Source of the DNA: Psychromonas sp. SP041
GTDB lineage: Bacteria; Pseudomonadota; Gammaproteobacteria; Enterobacterales; Psychromonadaceae
DNA: 64,000 bases
Reading direction: 5' to 3'
Assembly (NCBI RefSeq): GCF_000470315.2
Contig: NZ_CBRF02000014.1
Coordinates: 1-64,000, forward strand
Positions 20,757 to 29,808 of the stretch are shown piece by piece. Numbering within the stretch: position 1 is the stretch's first letter; each line of letters opens with the position of its first letter. Position numbers and translations under genes: made by a program. The notes below the pieces were generated by a model. The model was not told where the DNA came from. It was given only the letters and a program-made list of their open reading frames with translations, and searched no databases.

Positions 20757-21221
20757 TTATACTGCACCCGGGAAATCTAACTGGCGCCAAGCTTCATACA
20801 CAAATACAGAAACTGCATTAGATAAGTTCATTGAGCGACTATCGACTCTCATTGGAATACGTAATTTTTGTTCTAATGGTAATGCATCTAATATTGTTGC
20901 TGGTAAACCACGTGTTTCAGGACCAAATAGTAATACATCGCCCTCTTGAAAGTTTGCATTATGGTGATAGGTGGTTGTCTTAGTTGTACAAGCTAGTAGA
21001 CGCTTACCTTCAACTACTTTTAGAAAGCTATCAAAGTCTTTATGTATGAAAACATTGGTCATTTCACGATAATCTAACCCAGCACGTCTTACTTTTTTTT
21101 CATCTAAGTCAAACCCAAGTGGTTCAATCAAATGCAATATACAGCCTGTATTCGCACATAGGCGGATGATATTACCCGTATTAGGTGGGATCTCTGGTTC
21201 GTACAATGCAACTTCAATCAT
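20757..21221 (-). CDS. trmL: tRNA (cytidine/uridine-34-2'-O)-methyltransferase TrmL
   Basis: TrmL (YibK) methylates the wobble nucleotide of tRNA-Leu isoacceptors. It is a minimal SPOUT knot methyltransferase of 154 residues (E. coli 157). Seen are [16 protein letters not shown] at the N-terminus, [11 protein letters not shown], and the knot motif [18 protein letters not shown] near the C-terminus, where SAM binds. In E. coli it neighbours cysE, which is 2.5 kb away here. Confidence 0.94.
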   Translation of the reverse strand: MIEVALYEPEIPPNTGNIIRLCANTGCILHLIEPLGFDLDEKKVRRAGLDYREMTNVFIHKDFDSFLKVVEGKRLLACTTKTTTYHHNANFQEGDVLLFGPETRGLPATILDALPLEQKLRIPMRVDSRSMNLSNAVSVFVYEAWRQLDFPGAV

Positions 21222-21458
21222 TTATAAACTCTACTTTTGTGGTTAATGTCATATCACTAAAATCGATAAGCGCTTATTTTATACCAATCATAATAAATAA
21301 CTGATCTATTTTTTCGTCTAAAAAATTCACTGTTAACTTATAAATATTGCTCGCTTATAAATACTGTTAAAGAGCCTGCACCTTAATTAATGACCTCTTA
21401 AGTTGAATTGTTTCTCTGCATAACATTTAAAGAGTATTCTTAATATAATGGTCTGATC

Positions 21459-21487
21459 AAAAAAGGAGCATCAATTAATGCTCCTTT
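21459..21487 (-). terminator. Rho-independent terminator downstream of cpxR
   Basis: Stem AAAGGAGCAT (21462-21471) with ATGCTCCTTT (21478-21487); on the minus strand the hairpin runs into a T tract. It lies about 90 bases past the cpxR stop and separates cpxR from trmL. The other bases of the 355-bp gap 21222-21576 show nothing I can support. Confidence 0.8.
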
Positions 21488-21576
21488 GGCTATTTATAGT
21501 TATAAAATGATTATGCTATTTATGTAATAGTAGCCTTTATGTTTTAGTGCTCTTTATGCTTTGATAAACAGACCAC

Positions 21577-22284
21577 TTAACTACTTTTTTTTATTGCTTC
21601 TTGTTCACCCAACCATACATAACCTTGGCCACGGACATTTTTAACACGAAGTTGACCATCTAAACGAATGGGGATTTTACGACGTAAATTACTTAAATGC
21701 ATATCAATACTACGATCTGATGGGATTAATTTTTTCCCTAAAATCTGTTCACTAAGATCTGATCTGGTTAATAGATCGCCTGGGTGAGTGAGAAACTTCT
21801 CTAATAATAACAATTCAGTCGAAGTTAATTCAATAGTAAAACCTTGGCAGGTGATTTGCTGTTGTGTGGGAAATAATTCAATATCTTGATAGCTTATTTT
21901 ATCATCTGTATTGCCTGTTTTATGTTCGGTATAACGTAAAACCGCTTGGACATGTTTAAGCAGCTCTTGCTCGCTAAAAGGTTTTGATATGTAATCATCT
22001 GCGCCCATTTCTAAAGCGAGTAGTATATCTTGTTCGCTATTTTCAATGGTCAACATTAACACTGGAGTATCATTTTTTTGGCGTAGTAATCTCAATACTT
22101 CAAAGCCATCCATACGAGGCATCTTTATATCTAATAAGATCAGGTTATAATCTTTACTTAGAATTTTAGATAGACCTTCTTCACCATCGAAAGCGACTTC
22201 TGTTTTAAACCCTGCTGACGTTAGAAACTTCTCCAAAAAGGAGACTAGCTCTTTGTCATCATCAATTAATAGTAGATTTTTCAT
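21577..22284 (-). CDS. cpxR: OmpR-family response regulator CpxR
   Basis: This is a 235-residue two-domain regulator. The receiver domain (about residues 1-115) has the acidic IDDDKE cluster, the phosphoacceptor Asp in ILLDIKMPRMDG, and the Lys in YISKPF. The winged-helix DNA-binding domain (about 135-232) ends in VRGQGYVWLG. The stretch ILGKKLIPSDRSIDMHLSNLRRK is close to E. coli CpxR, and it lies divergent from fieF as cpxR does in E. coli. cpxA and cpxP are both missing at this locus. The ATG at 22284 is preferred over a TTG at 22323 because it begins the receiver domain directly. Confidence 0.85.
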   Translation of the reverse strand: MKNLLLIDDDKELVSFLEKFLTSAGFKTEVAFDGEEGLSKILSKDYNLILLDIKMPRMDGFEVLRLLRQKNDTPVLMLTIENSEQDILLALEMGADDYISKPFSEQELLKHVQAVLRYTEHKTGNTDDKISYQDIELFPTQQQITCQGFTIELTSTELLLLEKFLTHPGDLLTRSDLSEQILGKKLIPSDRSIDMHLSNLRRKIPIRLDGQLRVKNVRGQGYVWLGEQEAIKKSS

Positions 22285-22765
22285 CGTATAAGCCTTTGTA
22301 AAATTGGCTGCTGTAAATGGCAATTTTTTACTTCACATCTTATTTAAATTTATTTTATTTCAATGTGTCGTCTTTATTTTTATGCCTATATCGTTTATTC
22401 GACTTAAATGTAGTCCTTATTTGTCAATTATACCCCATAAAGAGGTATTTTTTGTGCTAATGAGTATTTATGTTTTATATATTGTGCGTAATTGATTGAT
22501 TGGTCGGATAAAAGGACTGTATATATACTTAACAGAGTAAATAATGTGATTACTTGTATTGCGTATTTTGAAATAGAGTGGGTTAACTGGTCTTACGGAT
22601 AGATGAATTGTTGAATATTTTAGCTTCTAACTTTATGATATATATGAAAAATAAAATATTCTATCTTTACGTTTTAAATGTAAAGTGACTAATATAGGTG
22701 GTGTTTTCTATCTGAAATGATAACGGGTATAATGATCGTCCAACAATTTTCAGAGTTATATTATT
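22285..22765. other. Intergenic gap cpxR/fieF, no gene seen
   Basis: This 481-bp AT-rich spacer sits where E. coli carries cpxP. I looked in both strands for a periplasmic LTxxQ-type protein and found none; a 63-codon frame on the plus strand is hydrophobic low-complexity read from AT-rich DNA. It presumably holds the divergent promoters for cpxR and fieF. Confidence 0.6.
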
Positions 22766-23686
22766 GTGAATCAATCAGCACCTTCCGAAGAATATGCTTA
22801 TTTAGTTAAACGAGCTGGTCAAGCTGCCATTATTGCAGCTTCCTTATTGATTATTGTTAAATTAATTGCTTGGATCATGACGGGTTCATCAAGTATTTTA
22901 GCGGCTTTGACTGATTCATTAATGGATGTAACCACTTCTATTATTAATCTCTTTGCAATAAAAATTGCCTTACAACCTGCTGATAAAGAACATCGTTTTG
23001 GACATGGTAAGGCGGAAAGTTTAGCGGGATTAGCACAAGCAGCCTTTATTTCTGGTTCATCTGTATTTTTGATGATTAATGGTATTTCTGCCGTGGTGAA
23101 CAACCATCAAATTAACGCCAGTAGTTTAGGTGTTTCTGTGATGCTCTTTTCATTGGTTGTTACTATTGCACTCGTCTTATTTCAACGTTATGTCGTGATC
23201 AAAACTAATAGCATGGCGATTAAAGCAGATGCTTTACATTATCGAACAGACATTATTCTTAATGGGGCTGTACTATTAGCGATTGTGCTAGCTGGGTATG
23301 GTTGGGATTGGGCCGATGGTGTTTTTGCTATTGCAGTGAGCCTTTATATCTTGCAAGGTGCATGGGAGATAGGGACTCAATCGATTGATGCTTTAATGGA
23401 TAAACAGCTACCTCAAGAAGATCAAGAATTGATCCTTAAGCTTGCCTATAAAGTGAAAGGGGTTCGCGGCGTTCATGATTTAAGAACACGTTATTCAAGT
23501 TATATTAAATTTATACAATTACATTTAGAGTTAGACGATGAGCAAAGCTTATTCGATGCGCATGAAAAGGCTGACGAACTAGAACTTGCTCTTGAAACGG
23601 CATTTCCGGGAGCCGATATATTGATTCATTTAGATCCTATTTCAGTCGTACCTAATAATAAATCGACTCATGAGATAGAAATATAG
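22766..23686 (+). CDS. fieF: Cation-efflux (CDF) pump FieF
   Basis: FieF exports Fe2+/Zn2+ from the cytoplasm in exchange for protons. It has 306 residues (E. coli 300). Six transmembrane helices occupy about residues 15-210; the metal-site Asp pair is in TDSLMDVTTSI and the second pair in ALHYRTDIILN. The cytosolic CDF domain follows, with HDLRTRYSSYIKFIQLHLELD. The start is GTG at 22766. cysE begins 51 bases after its stop, on the same strand, so co-transcription is possible. Confidence 0.92.
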   Translation: MNQSAPSEEYAYLVKRAGQAAIIAASLLIIVKLIAWIMTGSSSILAALTDSLMDVTTSIINLFAIKIALQPADKEHRFGHGKAESLAGLAQAAFISGSSVFLMINGISAVVNNHQINASSLGVSVMLFSLVVTIALVLFQRYVVIKTNSMAIKADALHYRTDIILNGAVLLAIVLAGYGWDWADGVFAIAVSLYILQGAWEIGTQSIDALMDKQLPQEDQELILKLAYKVKGVRGVHDLRTRYSSYIKFIQLHLELDDEQSLFDAHEKADELELALETAFPGADILIHLDPISVVPNNKSTHEIEI

Positions 23687-23737
23687 CGCCCAATAAAAGG
23701 TCGATAGGACATAGATTTGATAGTTAAGGATAAAAGA

Positions 23738-24517
23738 ATGGAATGTAAGGTAAAAGATCTCTGGGATAAAATTAGAGAAGAGGCTTGGGCTAGTTCTGCA
23801 GGTGAACCGATTTTAGCCAGTTTTTTCCATTCGACTATTTTAAATCATAAAGATTTATCATCAGCATTAAGTTACCAATTAGCTAACCGTTTAGATAGCC
23901 GTACAATGCCTGGCATTTTAGTACGTGAAGTGATTGACGAAGCGTTTGCTGACGACCCAAGTATCATAGAAAGTGCAATGGCAGATATTCTAGCGGTACA
24001 AGATAGAGACCCAGCTGTTGAAGAGTACTCTATTCCTCTTCTATATTTGAAAGGTTTTCACGCAATTCAAATTCACCGTGTTGCTCATTGGTTATGGAAC
24101 AAAAATCGCGTAGCGCTAGCATTATATTTACAAAATCGTAGCTCTGTTATTTTTGGGGTCGATGTTCACCCCGCAGCAACTATTGGTAAAGGTATTATGT
24201 TTGATCATGCAACGGGTGTTGTTGTTGGCGAAACCGCTGTGATTGAAGATAATGTATCAATATTACAAGGTGTTACTTTAGGCGGTACGGGCAAAGACAG
24301 TGGAGATCGTCATCCAAAGATCCGTCAAGGTGTGATGATTGGTGCAGGTGCAAAAGTATTGGGTAACATTGAGATTGGTGTTGGAGCAAAAATAGGAGCC
24401 GGTAGTGTGGTTTTAGAAACGGTTCCTGCACATACAACCGTTGCAGGCGTTCCAGCTAAGATTGTTGGCAGGCCATCATGCGATATGCCATCTTTATCGA
24501 TGGAACAAAACATTTGA
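23738..24517 (+). CDS. cysE: Serine O-acetyltransferase
   Basis: CysE acetylates L-serine with acetyl-CoA to O-acetylserine, the first step of cysteine synthesis, and is feedback-inhibited by cysteine. The N-terminal helical domain (about residues 1-140) is followed by a left-handed beta-helix with hexapeptide repeats (IGKGIMFDHATGVVVGETAVI). The catalytic region includes DRHPKIRQGV. The ATG at 23738 follows AAGGA by 8 bases and is preferred over a TTG at 23717; this gives 259 residues. Confidence 0.94.
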   Translation: MECKVKDLWDKIREEAWASSAGEPILASFFHSTILNHKDLSSALSYQLANRLDSRTMPGILVREVIDEAFADDPSIIESAMADILAVQDRDPAVEEYSIPLLYLKGFHAIQIHRVAHWLWNKNRVALALYLQNRSSVIFGVDVHPAATIGKGIMFDHATGVVVGETAVIEDNVSILQGVTLGGTGKDSGDRHPKIRQGVMIGAGAKVLGNIEIGVGAKIGAGSVVLETVPAHTTVAGVPAKIVGRPSCDMPSLSMEQNI

Positions 24518-24557
24518 AATTTTATGATCTAAAGCGCTCCTTAGCCCTTTAGATCAT

Positions 24558-24588
24558 AATCCCTAGAATAGTGACTATTCTAGGGATT
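24558..24588. terminator. Hairpin after cysE
   Basis: A 14-bp perfect stem (AATCCCTAGAATAG, 24558-24571, with 24575-24588) around a 3-base loop lies between convergent cysE and the DUF1653 gene. A and T residues flank both sides but no long T tract is present. Confidence 0.65.
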
Positions 24589-24607
24589 AATACTTTAAAA
24601 CTTATTT

Positions 24608-24829
24608 TTATTCTAAGTCAACATAAGCAAAACGAGGTTGGCTTTTTCCTTCAATTTCTACTTGTTCTAAAAACATAGCAAGCGGTCTTACCCATAAAAG
24701 CCCTTCTCCGTATAAAGGACGATAAACCACCATTTTTTCTTCTGTTTCACTATGAATAGCAATGTCTTCGACTTGATAAAAGCTGCCTTTGTAATGTTGG
24801 TACTTACCTATTTGTAGTTGTGTAGACAT
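24608..24829 (-). CDS. DUF1653 domain protein
   Basis: A 73-residue protein consisting of one DUF1653 domain: GKYQHYKGSFYQVEDIAIHSETEE, then VVYRPLY and LWVRPLAMFLEQV. The domain is a small SH3-like beta fold of unknown function, commonly a single-domain cytoplasmic protein in gammaproteobacteria. A purine-rich AAAGGAAAAA ribosome binding site precedes the ATG. It is divergent from zapB, 174 bases apart. Confidence 0.85.
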   Translation of the reverse strand: MSTQLQIGKYQHYKGSFYQVEDIAIHSETEEKMVVYRPLYGEGLLWVRPLAMFLEQVEIEGKSQPRFAYVDLE

Positions 24830-25003
24830 ATTTTTCCTTTTAAATTATTTTAATTAATCGGAATCAGACTAACATAACGCGACTTTAAAGACGATTTACA
24901 TCTTTTTTTCATAAAAATTAAAACAAAGGTTGAATAAGCATCGTGGAATGCTTATTCTCATTGCATTCCAGTTAACCATTTACTTTGTATTAAGGGTCTT
25001 GAA

Positions 25004-25237
25004 ATGACATTTGAGCTATTAGAAAAATTAGAAAATAAAATTAACCAAGCTGTAGAGACTATTGCACTGTTGCAAATGGAAATTGAAGAGCTTAAAGAAG
25101 ATAAAGCTAGCCTATCAGGTAAAACTGAACAGTTACAATCTGATAACGATCGCTTAAATGCAGAACATCAACAATGGCAAGATCGTTTAAGTGCATTGGT
25201 TGGTAAAATCGAACAAGCAGAAGAAAACGCAGAGTAA
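25004..25237 (+). CDS. zapB: Cell division protein ZapB
   Basis: ZapB is an abundant coiled-coil protein that binds ZapA at the Z-ring and links it to MatP and the Ter region. The 77 residues are almost entirely one coiled coil, with the conserved LEKLENKINQAVETIALLQ and MEIEELKE. E. coli ZapB is 81 residues. The gene stands alone, with a strong terminator about 150 bases downstream. Confidence 0.92.
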   Translation: MTFELLEKLENKINQAVETIALLQMEIEELKEDKASLSGKTEQLQSDNDRLNAEHQQWQDRLSALVGKIEQAEENAE

Positions 25238-25390
25238 TAATTTGCGATTAGCATTTATTGTTTAGCTTTGTGTTTACCTATTGCTAATTGAAAAGATAAG
25301 AATCTAGTTGAAAGACAAGTAATATTTAGTTGAGTCATCAGTAAATTTAATTAAATAATGATCCGCTCAATAATAAATCGCTAATTAACA

Positions 25391-25420
25391 AAAAGCCCAA
25401 TATTTAATTGGGCTTTTTTG
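25391..25420 (+). terminator. Rho-independent terminator between zapB and rraA
   Basis: Stem AAAAGCCCAA (25391-25400) with TTGGGCTTTT (25408-25417) plus further T residues. It serves zapB and, by its A-tract, possibly the convergent rraA transcript. Confidence 0.85.
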
Positions 25421-25514
25421 TATCTATCATTTGCCAAACTAAGGTTTGCTAAACTTAAATAGCTGCTAATTTCAATTTTTACTAAGTTAGCATTAACTAA
25501 AGTTAAAGGTGTGT

Positions 25515-26030
25515 TTAAAAAACCTCTTCTTCTTCAGCATCTTCGTCATCAAGCACTAATGGCTCAGGGGAAATAATAATACCAGTACTGTCAGCATATA
25601 AAAAATCTTCAGGTAGGAAAGTCACGCCAGCAAAATTCACCGCTGCGTTTATTTCACCCACTTCATCATCATCTGCACCGACAGGAATTGCAGTAATCGC
25701 TTGAATGCCAATATCCAGTTCTTCCAGCGCATCTACTTCACGTACACAGCCATTCACGACAATACCTTCCCAGCAATTTTCTACTGCTAAGTCTGCGATA
25801 TGTGCATTAATTAAAGCGCGACGTAATGAGCCACCGCCATCAATCAATAATACTTTGCCTGCACCATTCTCTTCTAATGCTTTATAAATCAATCCTACCG
25901 ATTCAAAACATTTAACAGTAACGACCTCTCCTGCAAAGGAGTTTCGCCCACCAAAGTTAGTTAATAGTGGTTCTACTACGTCAATTGTATCTGCGTAGAT
26001 ATCACATAAAACAGAAGTATTGTATTGCAT
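25515..26030 (-). CDS. rraA: Ribonuclease E activity regulator RraA
   Basis: RraA is a trimeric inhibitor that binds the C-terminal scaffold region of RNase E. Signature stretches are [54 protein letters not shown] and [21 protein letters not shown]. The ATG at 26030 follows GTGAG and aligns with the E. coli start; a GTG at 26042 would add four residues. The 171-residue product has an unusually acidic tail (DDEDAEEEE) compared with E. coli RraA. Confidence 0.93.
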   Translation of the reverse strand: MQYNTSVLCDIYADTIDVVEPLLTNFGGRNSFAGEVVTVKCFESVGLIYKALEENGAGKVLLIDGGGSLRRALINAHIADLAVENCWEGIVVNGCVREVDALEELDIGIQAITAIPVGADDDEVGEINAAVNFAGVTFLPEDFLYADSTGIIISPEPLVLDDEDAEEEEVF

Positions 26031-26137
26031 ATAAATGCTCACTTTTTATTGATGAAGTTAAATTTAGTATAAACGTAACAGACTCTAATTCAATCTTATT
26101 CTCTGATATTTGTTGAAACTAAGCTTAATGTTGAATC

Positions 26138-26593
26138 TTAGTCTAATTCGTCAAAAGTACCACGTTCAAAAGATTTTTCACAGTAATGACATTTTAACTT
26201 TAATGTATTTTTCTGGTGGACATAAAAACGGGTTTGAACAGGTTCATTATGACTAATACAATTACTGTTAGGACAAGCCAATACACCAATAAATGAACTA
26301 GGAAGTTGCACTTGGAATTTGTTAACGACTTTGAAATCTTTAATTTGATTAATCGTTGCATTCGGCGCAAATAAAGCTAATTGATTCGCTTGTTGATCAT
26401 TAAAAAAAGTATTTTCAATTTTAATCAGATCTTTGCTTTCACCATTATGAGTGGCAAGGTTTAACCCGATGGTGATCTTTTCTTTCGTTTGAGTAAATTT
26501 AAAGAACTTTAATATTTTCACCCCTTGTTGTGCTGGGATATGGTCAATCACTGAACCTTGTTCAATCGCTTCTACTTGTAATTTCTTTTGCAT
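26138..26593 (-). CDS. pyrI: Aspartate carbamoyltransferase regulatory chain
   Basis: PyrI binds CTP/ATP and assembles with PyrB in the allosteric ATCase. It has 151 residues (E. coli 153). The N-terminal allosteric domain contains [16 protein letters not shown]. The C-terminal zinc domain has four Cys ligands in CPNSNC and CHYC. It starts 9 bases after the pyrB stop, as the second gene of a pyrBI operon. Confidence 0.97.
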   Translation of the reverse strand: MQKKLQVEAIEQGSVIDHIPAQQGVKILKFFKFTQTKEKITIGLNLATHNGESKDLIKIENTFFNDQQANQLALFAPNATINQIKDFKVVNKFQVQLPSSFIGVLACPNSNCISHNEPVQTRFYVHQKNTLKLKCHYCEKSFERGTFDELD

Positions 26594-26602
26594 GATAAAA
26601 CC

Positions 26603-27538
26603 TTAAGCGTTTGCTTGAAAATGATTAGTTAATAACAAAGCGAGTAATGCTTGGCGAGCAAAAACACCATTTTGCGCTTGTTGAAAATAATAAGCGTAAG
26701 GCGTTTCATCAACATCTATATTGATTTCATCTATACGTGGTAATGGGTGTAATACTTTTAAGTTATCTCTTACATTATCAAGCATATCGGCATTTAGTAA
26801 GAAAGCTGATTTCATGTGTTGATATTCAGTTTCGTCAAAACGTTCTTTTTGAACCCGTGTCATATAAAGAATATCCAGGTCATCAACCACATCTTCAATA
26901 CTGCTATGTAAAGAGAAGTTAATATTACGCTCTTTTAATTCTTCAAGAATATAATCTGGCATTGCTAATGCTTCTGGCGAAATAAAATAGAAATTACAAT
27001 TAAATAAAGACAGTGCCTGTGCTAAAGAATGCACAGTACGTCCATATTTTAAATCCCCCACAAAAGCAATATTGAGGTTATCTAACCTTGCCTGTGTTTC
27101 ATAAATAGTAAATAAATCTAATAAGGTTTGAGTCGGGTGTTGGTTTGAACCGTCACCACCATTAATCACTGGTATTGAAGTAAATTCAGACGCTAAACGT
27201 GCTGCACCTTCCTGAGGGTGGCGCATAAAAAAAGCATCGGCATAAGAGGCGATGACTTTAACTGAATCTGCTAACGTTTCACCTTTTTGTGCTAATGAGG
27301 TGTTACCGCCACTATCAAAACCAATCACACTGCCGCCTAAACGCTGTACTGCTGTTTCAAAAGACAAGCGAGTACGTGTTGATGCTTCAAAGAAACAACT
27401 AGCGACAACTTTGTTTTTTAACAATTCAGGTTGTGGTGTTTGCTTTAAAGAGTGGGCAGTTTGTAAGATGAGTTCTAGATCAGTACGTGATAAATCAGCA
27501 ATGGAGATAATGTTTTTTTGGTATAACGGATTATTCAT
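26603..27538 (-). CDS. pyrB: Aspartate carbamoyltransferase catalytic chain
   Basis: PyrB condenses carbamoyl phosphate and aspartate to N-carbamoylaspartate in pyrimidine synthesis. It has 311 residues, matching E. coli. Seen are the carbamoyl-phosphate motif [39 protein letters not shown] and the HPLPR near the C-terminus. Upstream of pyrB I saw no UTP-sensitive leader peptide or attenuator like that of E. coli pyrBI. Confidence 0.98.
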   Translation of the reverse strand: MNNPLYQKNIISIADLSRTDLELILQTAHSLKQTPQPELLKNKVVASCFFEASTRTRLSFETAVQRLGGSVIGFDSGGNTSLAQKGETLADSVKVIASYADAFFMRHPQEGAARLASEFTSIPVINGGDGSNQHPTQTLLDLFTIYETQARLDNLNIAFVGDLKYGRTVHSLAQALSLFNCNFYFISPEALAMPDYILEELKERNINFSLHSSIEDVVDDLDILYMTRVQKERFDETEYQHMKSAFLLNADMLDNVRDNLKVLHPLPRIDEINIDVDETPYAYYFQQAQNGVFARQALLALLLTNHFQANA

Positions 27539-27699
27539 TTTTTCACACTCATATTGTCAGGGCAGTTAAAAGTGAAGCAGATAATGGCAAAAATTATATC
27601 ATTAACTATTATTTTTGTTGTTATTAATGTTTTAAATTTTCATCGCATGGAGTAAGCATAAAGGTTATTCTCGAAATTGGTTTCTTAGTTGGGTGGTTT

Positions 27700-29151
27700 A
27701 TGATGTTAAAAGTAAGTTTTTTTCTTATTAGTAGTGTGTTTTGTAGCAATGTTTTGGCCGAGCAATGGCAAGATTTACAATCGTTATTACCTAAAGGTAC
27801 ACAGGTATCCTATTTAGTCGTTGATGCAAATTCCAAAAAAGAAATTGCTAGTTTTCAACAGGAAACACTAAGAACGCCTGCCAGTGTGCAAAAGTTATTA
27901 ACCGCTACCACGGCTAAGTTGCAATTGGGCAGTCACTTTCGTTATAAAACAGTTATTGAGGGAGATAAAACATTACTTAAAAATGGTATTTATAAAGGGG
28001 ATTTAAATTTACGTTTTATGGGCGACCCGACACTGACTCGTCAACATATTAGAAAATTATTACAAGATATAAAAGAGTTGGGCATTAATAAGATTGAAGG
28101 GAACTTATTATTAGATAATAGCCGTTTTAATGGGTATCAATGGAGTAATGGCCAACCTTGGAATGATTTAGGTGTTTGTTATACCTCGCCAGCAAATGCG
28201 ATTATCATTAATAAAAACTGCGTACGAGGCAACTTAAGTTTAGGGGCTGACGATGCTGAAAAAGCGACATTGTTTATTCCTGCTTATGATCCGATTAATG
28301 TAACAAGTGATGTGTCTATTGTTACTAAAGAAGAACGAAAAGAACAGTTCTGTGATTTAGAAATTACGCGAGATAGCCATAATAAATATCATTTATGGGG
28401 CTGTATAGTACCGCGTAAAACTGCTTTCCCTCTTGCATTTTCAGTGAATGATCCTAGCTTATACGCACAAAAAATTGTTACCGCTGAATTGAAGCAAGTT
28501 GGTATTAATTTAATGGGAACAGTTAAGAGCGATCCTAATGCGACTATTGAAAGATCTCCACTGCAATCTGTTTTTGCGTCCCATCGTTCAGTTTCACTGA
28601 ATGTATTATTAAAAAGAATGATGAAACACTCTGACAATTTAATTGCAGATAGTTTATTTAAAACGATTGGTGCGGATTATTACCAACAACCGGGTAATTA
28701 TCGTAATGGTGCTAAAGCCATGAGAGCAATTTTAAAAAAGAACGGAGTCAATCTTGAAAATGGTTACATTGGGGATGGATCTGGCTTGTCTCGTCATAAC
28801 TTAATGAGCCCTGAAATATTTATGTCGGTGATGCAGTTTGTTTATAAACAGGATAAAAAATTAGGGCTCATTGATACCTTAGCCATTTCAGGTGTTGATG
28901 GCACATTAAGGTATCATCGAGGCGTTAATGATCCAGAATTAAAGGGTAAAGTGATTGCAAAAACCGGATCGTTGAAAGGCGTTGGCAACTTGGTTGGTAT
29001 TGTTAAAAGTGACAGTGGCGACAAGCTCTTTGTATTAATGGTTAATGGTTATAATCTAAATTATAGACCGTTTAATGCAAAAATTCCTCGCGATAAAAAA
29101 GCGTCTATCTATTTATTTGAAAAAGCATTCTTTAATAGAATATTTAATTAA
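27700..29151 (+). CDS. dacB: D-alanyl-D-alanine carboxypeptidase/endopeptidase PBP4
   Basis: PBP4 trims and cleaves peptide cross-links in periplasmic peptidoglycan. The 483 residues (E. coli 477) begin with a signal peptide (about 1-20). Penicillin-binding motifs are in order: SVQK (SxxK, about residue 66), SDN in KHSDNLIAD (about 310) and KTG in IAKTGSLKGVG (about 425). The large inserted domain between SxxK and SDN is the class C architecture. A seven-copy repeat array begins about 35 bases after the stop. Confidence 0.94.
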   Translation: MMLKVSFFLISSVFCSNVLAEQWQDLQSLLPKGTQVSYLVVDANSKKEIASFQQETLRTPASVQKLLTATTAKLQLGSHFRYKTVIEGDKTLLKNGIYKGDLNLRFMGDPTLTRQHIRKLLQDIKELGINKIEGNLLLDNSRFNGYQWSNGQPWNDLGVCYTSPANAIIINKNCVRGNLSLGADDAEKATLFIPAYDPINVTSDVSIVTKEERKEQFCDLEITRDSHNKYHLWGCIVPRKTAFPLAFSVNDPSLYAQKIVTAELKQVGINLMGTVKSDPNATIERSPLQSVFASHRSVSLNVLLKRMMKHSDNLIADSLFKTIGADYYQQPGNYRNGAKAMRAILKKNGVNLENGYIGDGSGLSRHNLMSPEIFMSVMQFVYKQDKKLGLIDTLAISGVDGTLRYHRGVNDPELKGKVIAKTGSLKGVGNLVGIVKSDSGDKLFVLMVNGYNLNYRPFNAKIPRDKKASIYLFEKAFFNRIFN

Positions 29152-29189
29152 GCGGCTCTTAATGGTGGAAAAGTAATATTTTGCAGGTT

Positions 29190-29745
29190 TCAGCCCGTTC
29201 CTTTGACTTTGGGACGCATGCTTCAGCCTGCAGGATTTTTTGTGTTGTTTTTAGTTAGAATTAAAGAGCCAATAATTAAAGGTTTTGACCTTGTGTCGTA
29301 TGCTTCAGCTTGCAGGATTTTGTGTGTGTGGTTTTTTGTATTGAATTAAAGAACCAATCATCAAAGGTTTTGACCTTGGGGCGCATGCTTCAGCTTGCAG
29401 GATTTTGTGTGTTATTTTAGCTTGAACTAAAGAACCAACAATTAAAGGTTTTGACCTTGGGGCGCTGGCTTTAGCCTGCAGGATTTTTTGTGTTGTTTTT
29501 AGTTTGAATTAAAGAGCCAATAATCAAAGGTTTTGACCTCGAAGCGCATGCTTCAGCTTGCAGGGTTCTGTGTGTTGGTTTTTGTATTAAACTAAAGAAC
29601 CAACAATCAAAGGTTTTGACCTTGGGGCGCATGCTTTAGCTTGCAGGATTTCGTGCGTTGCTTTTTGGTTTGAATTAAAGAACTAATCATCAAAGGTTTT
29701 GACCTTGGGGCGCTGGCTTTAGCCTGCAGGATTTTATGTGTTGAT
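29190..29745 (+). repeat. REP-like tandem array, seven copies of about 82 bp
   Basis: Seven consecutive units fill almost the whole 657-bp gap between dacB and the lipoprotein gene. Each has the frame GGTTTTGACCTTGGGGCG, then a 16-base imperfect palindrome in two forms (GCATGCTTCAGCTTGC or GCTGGCTTTAGCCTGC), then AGGATTTTGTGTGTTG, then an AT-rich tail with TTAAAGAACCAAT. The first unit is the most diverged. All are in the same orientation. Related units occur at 44.0-44.7 kb and 46.3-46.8 kb. Confidence 0.9.
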
Positions 29746-29808
29746 CGTTATTCGCATTTTAAAAGACTTTATCAATATTAATAAAGCCTTTCACTTAAAC
29801 TAACTATG

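Noticed and set aside
22304-22495. Possible cpxP-position small protein
   Set aside because: A hydrophobic AT-driven frame without the LTxxQ motifs or signal peptide of CpxP.
29190-29745. CRISPR array
   Set aside because: The repeat unit is about 82 bp with no unique spacers of regular length and no cas genes nearby.
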